Positions 20,596 to 31,985 of a DNA stretch of 64,000 nt are shown piece by piece. The first letter of the stretch is position 1. Each line of letters starts with the position of its first letter. Under the pieces are notes generated by a model. That model made no database searches, was not told the origin of the DNA, and saw nothing but the letters and a program-made list of their open reading frames with translations. Source of the stretch: Rallus limicola (lineage: Eukaryota > Chordata > Aves > Gruiformes > Rallidae); contig JAKCOZ010000005.1 of NCBI GenBank assembly GCA_022605955.1, positions 44,072,950 to 44,136,949 of the forward strand, given 5' to 3'. A program made the position numbers and the translations under genes.

Positions 20596-23500
20596 AATAT
20601 TTTTAAGCAAAGGTCTTCATTAAAAAACATCATCCGGTTTCAATTTAACAAAACACTGTAAAATCAAACAATGAATGCAGGCAGTGGCCTTGGGAACATC
20701 CAGTGCTGAATTACTATGCCATGGCATATCTTCTGTAGAGTTAGATTATTATTTTTCTTTACTGCCCTGTCACACATTGTTGCATGCCTGAGATTTCTGA
20801 GAAAAAACACAGAGGATTTACTTGCATTAGGTCCATTATTTTTTATACTGGAGGAAAAGATTAATGGCTTGTGTTGAAGTCTCTTTGGGAAGAAAGCAAG
20901 ATCTTTACATTGTTTTAATGGGGGCAGCTTTGGTAACGTAAAAAATACATGTAAGTTGAAACATCTTGACATTCATCTGAAGTGTCCTGGCTCTTAGCTT
21001 ACTCTTTTCTTCAGTTGGAATATCTGCAATATGTTCTTGGATTTATGTGCTGGTTTAACATTTTTTTTTGTCTTATGAAAATGAAATTAAATTTCAGATT
21101 GTCTCTTCTGCATAGAAAAAATGTGGGCTTCCAATCTAATCTGTTTGGTTAGCAACCTTCCTGGTGAAGACTTTCAGTGCTGTAGTCTTCCTGGCTATAA
21201 TTGTTCTCCCTGAATATCCAGAATCATGTTTGCTCATGTGCAGTTCAGTGCCAGTTGTCTCTTTGCTCTTTGTGGATCAAGCCATACGAAACAGCATTGT
21301 TTCAGCACCAGGAATAACAGAACAGTAAGTTAATATTATGGCTTCCTAACAAAATAGCTTTGGTGTGAGATTCCAATGTCATGATTTTCTTATGGAGCCA
21401 TAATACTAGTTTAGGTTCTGTTATTCACAACACTGATGGACTTAAAAGGAGGACAGTTGTGGAGTTCATGCTGAGGTAGAGTCAGAGAGGTGAAGGCAAA
21501 TATCAATCCAAGTTTAAGACTATAAAGTGGAACAGATGGCAGAGCCAGTGATTCCAATCTTAGTTGCTGTTCATCCCCACACCTTTTTCTCAATTCCTTT
21601 TTTTTAGCACAGTGCGAGGCCAGGCCCTGGCCTGGTGAAAGCCACAGCATACTTGCAGCATGGGCTGCGAACTGTGTATCTGAACAAGGCATATTTCAAA
21701 AAAAAGAGGAAAAAAGGAAGGTACCCATTGGATACAAAATTGGAGTTATTGTTTAAGGAAAACAAAGATAGGCATGCCGAAGGTTAAAAAGGTGAAGCAA
21801 ACAGGGATGTCTTGGGAGGTTTGCATGTCTAAGCAAAAACGTGTGGTGATTCCAGTGAATTCTTGACAACTTAATCAAAGTCTGCTGGTGCACAAGTATG
21901 AGCAACATTTTGAAAGAAAGGAGGAAAGAAGAACTGCCCAGTGTGTTTCCAGAGCATACATATGTTCCTTCTAGCATTTACCAAGGGAGATAGTATGTAA
22001 AAGTATGGTATGCACTGTGTCAGTAATAACCTAACAGCTTGAGATCATGGTGAGTTCTTAACATTCTCCTTTCTTAAAATCACATAAAAAGCAATTTTAT
22101 TTCAAGAACAAGACTGCCTGAAAGATCGGGGAAATGACTAAGTAAATAATTTACAGATAATTCTAACTCTGGATGGTGATGCCTACTAACAATAAAACAC
22201 AAGAAAACAAGATCCCAGAACCCTTTAACTGATCTCTTAAAATGTGCCAGAGACCTGCCGGGGCCAGGGTTTCTCAGAGGCGATGCAGTCTTAATTTCTG
22301 CCGTCTCTGGCTGTTAAAATAGCAGGCTGTAAAACGAGGAGATGCCTTTCCACTGGGCTGCCTCTAGAGCCCGGGCAGAGCTGTGGCTCTTTGCAGAAGG
22401 AGGAAGCCACCATGGTTCAGCTAAGAGATGAGAGCTCATGTCACTCCCTGGCTCATGTGCTCGGAGGCTGCTGCCTGTCCCAGAGCTGTAGCTGGGCTGG
22501 AGGCAGAGCCACTGCCACAGCCTGGAGCTGCAGGAGGCTGTGGCCCCACTCTGCACGATTCCTCTGGTTTTGACAGGCAGCAAGATGAGCTTCAAAGTTA
22601 CACATAGCTGCAAGGATGAGGAAGAAAATTGACCAGAAATACCAAAAGGACCAGTTTTTCATTAAGGAGGATAGATTTATTGACTGTCTAGACTGAAGCT
22701 AGTTTTGTATTCACACTTTAAAAGTTTTAATTAAGTTTAAAGTTTACACTCATATCGTCTAGCCATTCCCTGGTTAGTTTTATGAAAACATTAACCTTGA
22801 CATTTTGACAACTTTTTTCCTTTCATTTAGTGTCTCATTTAAAGTTGTTTTCATTGTCTGTGGTTTAGTGATTCCCTTGGCCTGCTTACACAACTCAATC
22901 CCTTTGAAGAGTGACAGCTCAGCATGCCCGGTGACAACTCCCTGCTTAATTCCCCGTTCAAGGCAAGCAGCAGAGCTCTACATCTGTGATACTGCATCAG
23001 CATGATGCCAGGATTTGCAGGCAGCAATTTGCATGCTTGCACAATGTACTTGTGAGACCAACATGCTGGTGCCTTCCCAGCTGGACCAGGGACCAGCAAA
23101 GGACATGGGATGCACCCTTGTACTGGTACCTAGGGAAAACTGCTCCACTTGTTCCTCCTGTCATGCTGTATGCACAGGAGCCCTGCACCTCCCCATGCAG
23201 TCTGTGTCTCTGGAAGATGCTCCATCTCCTGCATCGGAGGCTCTAAGCCATTCCCAGTAGCTCCTGCCTTGTGCTGGAACAAAGCCAATGCAGCACACAA
23301 GGATGCTTTGGCTCATATGTTGACTTGGAAAGTTAAAGTTCAGCATTGCTGCATCAGAGAAAAGCCCCAAAGCACTCAAAAACTTCATGCTAGACATACT
23401 TAAATCCTTTCTGCTCTAACTTTCTAGAGATATTTAGGCAGAAATGTATGCAAGCAGTGTAGGTTTATAGTGATCCTGGTGGGTGCTGTGAAAATCATGC

Positions 23501-24781
23501 TGGAATCTTTCCACAGCTCATCCCACTCAAATGCCACTTGAGCCTTTAAGTTTCACTGATGTATTTCTTCTCAAGTGTTTCTGTCTGCAAAGCTGCTGTG
23601 GTTATTAATTCATTGGAGTTCACAAGGTGCCAAGGCAGGACATCTGGGTGTCAACAGCAGCACTTTGATAGACAAACAGGGAGATGGAGAAGTTGTAAAC
23701 ATATTTCCAGGGAGAAGGGGACTCACCAACTCTGTAACTGTCTGAACTAAAAAATAACCCTCACCTCTGCATCCCTGCACAACTTGCCTTAAGACTGCAT
23801 TATGCTGAGGAATTACCATTGCAGTCCCACTTAACTGCATGTGAAAAGCTTGTCTTTTAGTTTTGCTGGAAAAGACGAAAATCAAAGATCTTGATGTTGT
23901 GTGAAAACACAGAGAAAAAGCATGATTCCAATCAAATTCCTGTGGGAGACTGGAAATGTGCCTGGTAGGAGATCCCAGAGGACAGAGAGAGGTGCAGAGA
24001 AGTGATGAATGCAAATAGGGGCGTTGTGGCCAGCAAGGGCCAGCCTTTCGTGTAAAAGCTGCCTGCGTGTCCTCCTGATTCTCTTTGAAATATTGTCCAT
24101 CACGCCATTGACTGGATAAATCAAGTGCACCCTCTGGTTCCAGTTTTGGGAGTGGAAGATAAGGCCATGGATTCACTTGCTCTTACTGAAGGTAACTTTC
24201 TAACTTGCATGCAAATCCGAAGCTAAGTGGGATGGTGACATTTTACAAAGTTAGGGCTACCCGAAAATGCGAGAGATTCTGCCACATGTAAGGCCAAGGG
24301 GAAAAGAAGGTTGGGACTGCATTTTTAATACTGTTTGGGAATCCAGGTCCCCAAGACAGGCAATGCACGTCCTTGTGAACATGAGGGAGCACTGGGGAGA
24401 GCTCATGACCCTGTGTCACCGTCTCCCTCCTGGAGTCAGAGACAAGTTTATAGCAGGAACATGGTCCCTGTTCCTGGGGTGGGGAGAGACAATGGGGACC
24501 TGAGGAGACAAACAAATGCCACTTTTAAAAACCTTCAATCCTGAATAGTAAATACATCTCTCTCTGCATAAAGCAAGCAGCTGAGGATTAACTAGCAAAT
24601 AACAAACATGGGGTTTTGGAACTGGAATTAGGATTTAGAGAAATCTGTATATTAGTAGTATACAGAGCTTGAGATAAAATAGGCACAGCAATGAAAATCA
24701 TAATCAGGGAAATACCCCTGTGAATCCCAAAATGGAAATCCTCATTGATTTCTTCTGACACTGGTAAAGAAAAAAAGCAGG

Positions 24782-25275
24782 TGTTGTGTTTTAACCCACC
24801 AGGCAGCTGAAACCATGGCACAATCACTCACCATCCCCTTCCTCAGTGAAATGGAGGAGAGAACTGAAAAGAAAAAGGTAGAACTCATGGTTTGAGATAA
24901 AGACAGTTTAATAGGACAGAAAAGGTTGAGGATGATGATGATGAGGATGATGATGATGATGATGATGATACTATGACAAATAATATACAAAACAAGTGAT
25001 GAACATTTCTAACCAGCCAGAGCTGATGCTCAGCTAGTCCTGAGCCACTCCAAGTTATATACTGAGGATGATGTCATATAGTATGGGATATCCAGTTTGG
25101 GACACCTGTCTTGTCCATGTCCCCTCCCACCTTCTCATTAGTAGGGTGGTATAAGAAGCTGAGAAGTCCTTGGCTGCTTTGCAACAACTAAAACTATCAG
25201 TGTGTTAATTGCTGCTCTCATCCTAACTCCCAAACACAGCACTGCACCAGCTGGTTTAGATTTTAAGTCTTAAGT
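24782..25275 (-). mobile_element. Solo LTR of an ERVL-type endogenous retrovirus, antisense
   Basis: Reverse-complement reading matches the LTR family seen in sense at 31461-31980. The family 3' end (plus-strand TGTTGTGTTTTAACCCACC) is at 24782. Next come the TTTGAGATAAAGACAGTTTA block (24890-24909), an AATATACAAAACAAGTGATG block, GCTCAGCTAGTCCTGAGCCA, a TATACTGAGGATGATGTCAT block, and CAAACACAGCACTGCACCAG near 25231-25250. The family 5' tip beyond 25254 is eroded, so the end at about 25275 is approximate. No internal retroviral sequence lies on either side, so this is a recombined solo LTR. Its trinucleotide-rich segment has become a GAT microsatellite. No target-site duplication could be confirmed because one end is degraded. 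Confidence 0.88.
24931..24969. repeat. (GAT)n microsatellite inside the LTR
   Basis: Four GAT units, one GAG, then eight GAT units. It sits where the sense copy at 31461-31980 has an ATT-rich tract, so it probably grew from the LTR's own trinucleotide segment. The Ile-rich antisense frame across it is a by-product. Confidence 0.97.
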
Positions 25276-28200
25276 ATTGTTCCTTCAGATTGAAGTATTT
25301 TATTGTATTGCTTCTTGTTTCTAGTGCCAAGACCAAAGTTAAAAGGTGTCACCGAAGAAGATTTGCCTGTGTAGTTAGACAAAACTGTTCATGGAGAAAG
25401 CTCTAAATGAACTGGGTCAGATATGCATATGTAGCTTTGTTCTCCTAGTTTAGGTGGTAAGCTCTTTGTGAAACAATACAAAGTAAAATCTCTGTTTAGT
25501 GGGTTTTAAAGAGTTATCTGTCTAGAAAATGCTGTCTAGAAAAATGTTTGTTTCCTGGAGGTGGCTAGGACCAAGCTGGACCTAAGCACACTTAAGCCTG
25601 AAGAAAATACAACTTAAATGAGTGAGGCTCTGTGATATCTTGTCTTTGGTTTCCTCCTAACTTAAAAGTTTTAGGTAACTCTTAACTACCCAAAACTTCA
25701 TTTTTGGGGGGAAGATTTAAAGTGCAGTTCCAAGGTGGCTAGAAAAAGTTACCTTTCTTTTAATGTATCTCTGTGCATCTCCCTTCTGTTAGAGCAGTTC
25801 TCTTTGGGTCTGTGTATATATCTAAGCAGTGTGCCTCTCAGGGAGGCTTGAATATTTTGTAGTATCATGTGATAGGTAATATGTTGCAAAAGCCTGTGAA
25901 TTAACTGTTTTTTTCAGAGGAGCTGGTTGGGTTGGCCTTTTGCTGCCCAGAAAGGAAGGCTCTGGTGTGCTCAAAGAAACTTGTTTGTGACTGCTGTTTG
26001 AGGCTTCGTGGTGTTTTTTCTTATCTACATAACTGTGACAAAAGCAGCACTGAAAATGTGTGTGGCTCAAGTTCCTGCATTTTATTTTTTGTAATATATA
26101 GAGCCATTGTGTGTTTGTCCAGTGCCTTCCATATTAGGGTCTGATCCAAAAGGTTTCTATGAGGTTTGAGTCAGGCCTAGTGGTGTGTTAGGGCAAACCA
26201 TGTTCTGACTTATCACAGTTAATGAAATTAATCTGGGAAAGTTTTTGAGTGGTTGTATTTTTATTTTTTTTAATCCTGCTTTATAGGTTAAGAAGTGTTT
26301 GCTTCTAGGAGGCAGGAAACGTGAGTTGCCTATTCTTTCAGGAGTGCTTTATTAGCATTAGTCTTGCTCTTAATCAGGTTGCTCTCTGGTGCTTGGAGAG
26401 CTGCATCTTTGTACTAACATTAAATAAACAAAAGTGTCTACTCTAGATGAGGTTCCTGGATATCTGCACTGCCAGGTATGCAACACCAGTGTGCTGTGTC
26501 AGAGGATGGACCTCTCTGACCACAACTAGAACAAAACAGCAGTTTGCCACTGAATAAGGAAATTGCTCTCCTGTGGCAGTAGCTTATATAAATGATGTTG
26601 CTGGGCTTTTCTTTTCACGCCATCAGCTATTTCTCCTTCCACTAACAGAATAAAGGTCAGAAAATGCTGATTCTAAATTGCAGTTGTGGTAACAAACACA
26701 TCAACTTTTTTGCAGGTCTTCCTCTTCTGCAGAAACCTCTCCTTACAAAGTCAAAATCGAGGCCAAAATCTCTCAGAAAAGAGCAACTATCTAAAGTCTT
26801 GGCCTGTTGTTCAGCTCTTTTCCAGGCCAAGCAATTCTTTTCTATTGAATTATTTACTGAGGAGGGGAATCAGCTTTAATCATCAGAGGAACATTAGAAT
26901 TGAACAGGACTTTGAATACATATTTAAAATGTTTACTAGTGTATGTTAGCTTATTCATTTAAAGACTTTAGAGACTGAGCTTTTTATTACAACTTTAAAT
27001 GAGGTTTACCCTTGCTGTTTTAACTTTCCAGACTGTAATATGCTTTTCTTGGCTTTTTGTTCTGCCCTGAGTATGTGGCCTTTTGCTTTGTGCTTGAGGA
27101 ATCAGAAATAAGATGTTTCCCATGGTATAAGGCTACATTACATGAACATGGGGTCCGTGTGTGATATTTTGAGTTCTAATTTGCCCATGTTGGCAGGCAG
27201 GGGGAAATCCTGCTGAGGCAGTGCCCTTTCTACTGAAGGCTATGGTATGGTGGTTGCAGTATTTCTTGAATATTATCCTATTATGCTTGTGAAGCATTTA
27301 ATAGCACTATGCTGGACACAAATGTCTTTGCTCGTTAAATCTCTCTCATAGCTATTCCAGTCCAGATGCAATCAAAGCTAAACAGCACTAATGCTTCCTC
27401 ATAGTTATTAGCATTTCAAAAACTTAGGGCTTTAAACAGGTCCTTTGCCTTTCTCAAGATTTTCAGCCTTGTTTTGGCTTGCTTCTCACAATGAAAGACA
27501 ATGAAATATTTATTAAGCTCTCTGGGAAAACTCTGGAGGCAGGATTTATTAATAGTGAAAATTCATTATTGATGCTGTTCTCAACTGATAAGCAGTTTTA
27601 TGCCTGCTTTATATTTTATTTTTACTTTTTTTTCAAGATGGCAGAGATCGCAGATGCTCACTATCAAAAATACTTCCCTGGCTCCTGAGCTGTCAGGAGA
27701 CTGAATCCTTTGTGTTCAGGCATAAAAGCTAAACCTCCTGACCTATGCCTATAAACTCAGCTCTGCTCCTATCAACTATGGCAAAACATCTTCTTGTTTC
27801 TGTTGTCTGCTCTTCACACGTTTTTCCCAAGGCTATTTCAGATTTTCTGAAGCTGACTTATCTTTTGATGGCTAACATCTTTTCACCAACGCCTCACAAA
27901 AGCATTTCCATCTCCTCTGCCCTGACACTGACTTCCCTCTGTCCCAAAACAGCAGTCCATGATCTAGCACTTCTGTGACTCCATGTTATGACTGAGATTG
28001 AGGTTATTATGATTATCTGGGGTGGAAATAGATGTGTGGTTTGTTGGTTTTTGTTTTTTTTTTTTTAATGCTGGGACCATGGGCAGAGCTCCACTTAAAT
28101 GAAAATATCTAGATACCTTTGTTTTGAATGTTTCTGAACTTACTAACCTTAATTTCACCTTCTTATCACACACCTGAAGCATGTATGGCTAAGGGGATGG

Positions 28201-31200
28201 TTTCAGAGATGAAGTGATGCAAACTCAACCTGCTGATGGTTACTAACTCTAAGTGGCATTTGAAAGACTCTCTCTGGACTTTGTGGCTCAGGGTTTACCT
28301 TGATGTGGAAAGGATTAAGGCATCCATGTGTAACATTCTCTGTGCTAGAAAATAATGTGGTCCTCAAATATATTGTTGTTATTATACCATCAGTGATCCT
28401 ATGTATATGATAATATTTCAATATGCATTGCTATGTTTTACTTAAATATAATAAGTAAATTCCATCTGAAACTCGGTGTTTTTAATTTAAAGCATTTAAA
28501 CCCAGTGGTCCAACAACACTCAACTCCCAGTGCTCCATCAGTGGAGTGGTCTGGGTGGTCTGTGTTTTATGTACTGCAAAGAGACAGAGGAGTGAGCACA
28601 GACCTCATCTTCCTGAAATTCCTCAGTCTCTTCTGGAAGAGAAAAAAGCAGTACAGCTGTACTAGTATTATGGGGGCATAAGGCAAATGCTGTTTTTAAC
28701 TTCTGCTTTTTCTTCCACCCACAGATAACATAAGCTGTCTTATTGTTCCTTTAATTAGCTACAAAATACACTTTCTTCTAGCAGGATACACAGAACCCCT
28801 CTAGAAAGTGTAGACTGCGAACCCTATCCTGCTTGGCTTTCATTAAAGATACACTTTGAACCTCTTCCTACCTTAAACTGAGCCTTTCCTGTTCTGGGTG
28901 GGCTCCTTACTGACTACAGTTACTAAATCACAACCCAGTTCCAGTTACCCAAGTTCTGGTGCATATAATCACTGCACTTCATTATCTAGGTCACAGTTGG
29001 AAATTACTTGTTGTAATTAGGTGTTCTCTTACACCCTCAAACAGATAATGGGTTATGGGCAAAGCCGCAGTTCATTTCTTTGAGCAAGCAATCACTAGAG
29101 TAGCTGAACTTTTAACAAGTGCAAAGTGAGATTTGCTATCTGTGCAGGGTACATGTATTCCAGATCCTTGTTCAGTCTTATGTTTGATACCTGGCAAGCT
29201 TTAAATCTAATATTTAAATTTTTATTTTAATATATCCGAGAGCAATAGGGCTGGTTGGAACCCAGAGGTCTCTGTGTACCTCCTCTGCCTTGGCAAGGGG
29301 GTGAGACACCACTCAGTAATTATCTCTGAAATTGCAAAAGACCAAAGCCTTTATGTCTCATTAATGTCCAGGTCTGGTTTTGCCTCTTTTCTCACCTTAT
29401 CTATATTTAATTGGAGTTTTAGAGAAAATACAACCTTGCAGCTACAATAATTATCCTGGAATAATTTCTGAACCCTGCCATGAAATTTTGCTGCTCCCAA
29501 TTGAGGAACAGTTCTTTCCAAACTGTTGCAGTGAGTCTCCTCTTCCCTGGGCAAATATCTCTCAAAATACTCTCGTGCTGTGTCTGTGCAAAGCTACAAA
29601 GAGTTAACTTAAATTCATAGCCAGAAGAAACCTCTGCATGTGTTACGTGCCTCTCAGGATTGCTAGGGCTGGCTCATTGGCAAGTCTAATTGGTGCTCCG
29701 AGCCCAGTGAGGTCCTTCCGCCCACACCAGGAGGCTTCAACCAGCCACGAAGTTCTGGGAGCTAGTGCTGCATAGCTGCTATCTCTGCTTGTTGAGTTGA
29801 CATGAGACAAGTTATTACCATATAAATGAGATAAGGTCTTAGATAATTGCAGACCAAAAGTAAAACTGCACTGGACTGCTTATGGCTGGAAATTTTAAGT
29901 GTATCTTTCAAGCTTCAACTCTTCTTTCTTTTTTTTAAGGTCTGCATACTTTTTTTCCTTCCACCCATTACCCTACTTCATAAATGATATAAAGAGCCTT
30001 TATGTTTTCCATCAGGCTACCAGTTACGAATCAAATTCTTTAGAGCTGGAACTTCCTGATGCCTTTTGCTCCTCCTCTGATGGTTATTATAAAACCTGTA
30101 TGCAGAGGTAATGAAATTGCTTTGAGGGAAATATGAATGTCAATCACTTTAACCAAAATAATCCAGTGCAGTCAGTTTATTCCACTTTCTTTAGAAAAAG
30201 TCAAAGAGAGTATCTTTGGCTCATTCATTATCTCTCTATAGCAAGGCCATACCCAAAGGTGAGTGGCTGAATGCAAAATAAGATACTTTTGCTCTAGTTT
30301 GGCATGTTTATTTTGTTTTCCCAGGCACCTGTCTGCAGTGTGAAGTGTAATTGAGGAAAAAGATATTCTACTCCATTCATCTCTCCATTCTATTTCCCTT
30401 CCTAGATAGGGCAGAAAACACCATGACAAGGAGGAAGTGTTTTTATGTATCGCCAAGGCATGCTAGACTCTTAAGGATCATGCTTAATAGCCAAAAATAT
30501 GGGGGGGTTTAATTGGTAATCACCAAAAAACCTGTTCTTTCACAGGAGAAATATCTGGCGAGATGGCCAAACACTGAGCACTGAATGTCTTTTTTGTTCT
30601 GGGGATTAAACTTGCAGGTCAAGGTCAGGTCTTTAATGCTGAGGTTGGATGAAATTCAGAGGACCAGGATGGCTACTGTGTGCTTACACTCAGGAAACTG
30701 TGCCTGAGCAGGGCATAGAGCTTGTGCTGGATCAGTTGTTGGAGTCTCAACTTGTGAGCTAAAGGGAACTTGGCTCTGCTGGGCTAAGTACACTTTTGCT
30801 GAAGGTAGGAACAGGGCCAATGGGAGCATGAGGGCTAATCAAAGATGCTACTGAAAATGGTATCAAAGATGGTGTCCTGCTGATGGATCCAACAGCCATT
30901 CCTCTTGCAGAAGTGTCTTTGCCTTAAAGTTGTTAGCTGCTGAAAACTTTTTCCTTCTACTTCCACAATTGTGAATTTGTTCTAGAATTTGTCTCTGAGC
31001 GGTTTGAAGACTTCTCATTTCTAGCTTTAAAATATTCATGGGCAATTTCTAATCCTTTGCTAAATCAGGTAGATTTAGTTGTAGCATAGTTGTTAAAAAT
31101 ATTTTGTACTACATAAGTTACAAAACTTTGTGCATTGAATAATTGCATATCATAAATAACCATATTAAAGCTCAGTCTGAATATCAATACATTTTGGTTT

Positions 31201-31455
31201 ATAACATAAAACTTCTTTAAAAAGTTGCCTGCATAGAGTCCCTATTTAAAAAGTGTCTCAATTTCTGATGCCACTGGTCCGGTATTCCCACTTAGGTTGC
31301 TATCCTACTTCATCAGGTCCTTCATTTCAGTTTGATGTCTTGCCTGCAGCAAGGGAATTGCTGAGGAGTTTTACTTTTTTGTTGTTATTTGGCAAAACAA
31401 CTAGAGAAAAAACAAGCCCAAGGGGAAAAGATACCGTTACGTTTTGAATACCTAA
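25276..31455. other. Unique non-coding sequence between two related LTRs
   Basis: No gene recognised; frames are all under about 95 codons. A T run lies at 28064-28076. A short stretch at about 26138-26182 (GGGTCTGATCC ... GAGTCAGGCCT) vaguely resembles a small old palindromic repeat of amniotes. I do not claim it as a feature. Confidence 0.5.
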
Positions 31456-31460
31456 GATAC
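31456..31460. repeat. Probable target-site duplication, left copy (GATAC)
   Basis: GATAC immediately precedes the LTR start and pairs with GGTAC immediately after the LTR end at 31981-31985, four of five bases identical. A 5-bp duplication is usual for ERVL-type integrations. The single mismatch fits the age of the insertion. Confidence 0.65.
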
Positions 31461-31980
31461 TATCCTCATTTTGGCTGGGATAGAATTAATTTTCTTCCTA
31501 GTAGCTGGTATAGTGCTGTGTTTTGGATTTAGGATGAGAATAATGTTAGTAATACACTGATGTTTTGGCTGTTGCTAGGCAATGTACACCATATTGAGGA
31601 CTTTTGGGCTTTACAAGAAGCTGGGAGTGGACAGAGCCAGGATAGCTGAACCAAAATGGCAAAGGATTATTCCATACCATATGGCATCATGCTCAGTATA
31701 TCACTTAGGGAAAGCTGCCTGCAGGTTTGGACCATGGCTCAGGAACTAGCTGGGCATTGGTGGTCTGCGCGTGGTGAGCAATGTGCTGTGCATTGCTCTT
31801 AAATTCTTTTTTTATTATATTATTATTCTCTTTCTTTTCTGTTCTATTAAACTGCTCTTTATCTCAACCCATAAATTTTGGGGTATTTTTTTATTATTCT
31901 CTCCCCCATCCTAGTGGGAGTGCAGGGCGAGCAAACGATGGTGCGGTTGTTTTAACTGCCTGCTGGGTTAAACCACAGCA
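31461..31980 (+). mobile_element. Solo LTR of an ERVL-type endogenous retrovirus, sense
   Basis: A 520-base unit begins TATCCTCATTTTGGCTGGGA, against the family's recalled TGTCCTGGTTTTGGCTGGGA, so the first TG has decayed to TA. It ends GGGTTAAACCACAGCA with the terminal CA intact. Blocks in order: AATTTTCTTCCTAGTAGCTG; CTGTGTTTTGGATTTAGGAT; ACACTGATGTTTTGGCTGTT; a TATGGCATCATGCTCAGTAT block; an ATT-rich tract (about 31810-31830); CTATTAAACTGCTCTTTATC; and CTGCCTGCTGGGTTAAACCA. No gag, pol or env sequence flanks it, so the provirus was lost by LTR-LTR recombination. The TATTAAA near 31846 could be a relic of LTR promoter or polyadenylation function; its activity is unknown. A 5-bp near-duplicate flanks the unit. 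Confidence 0.93.
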
Positions 31981-31985
31981 GGTAC
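31981..31985. repeat. Probable target-site duplication, right copy (GGTAC)
   Basis: Follows the terminal CA of the LTR directly and differs from the left copy GATAC (31456-31460) by one transition. Confidence 0.65.

Larger units (their letters stand above)
18453..24781. other. Unique non-coding sequence
   Basis: No gene recognised. The largest frames, 23610-24176 (antisense, 188 codons) and 20000-20434 (antisense, 144 codons), have no domain I know, overlap frames on the other strand and show no splice context. A pyrimidine-rich two-copy run (CCTTTTTTC-type units) lies at about 19154-19193. A somewhat G+C-richer patch lies at about 22250-22560. An ATGCAAAT octamer occurs at 24209-24216. Confidence 0.5.

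Noticed and set aside
23610..24176. Antisense open frame of 188 codons
   Set aside because: No domain, overlapping alternative frames, and composition like the surrounding non-coding DNA.
24742..24990. Isoleucine-rich antisense frame
   Set aside because: It is a translation of the GAT microsatellite inside the solo LTR.
26138..26182. Short stretch resembling a small palindromic amniote repeat (GGGTCTGATCC ... GAGTCAGGCCT)
   Set aside because: Too short and imperfect to support a call from memory.
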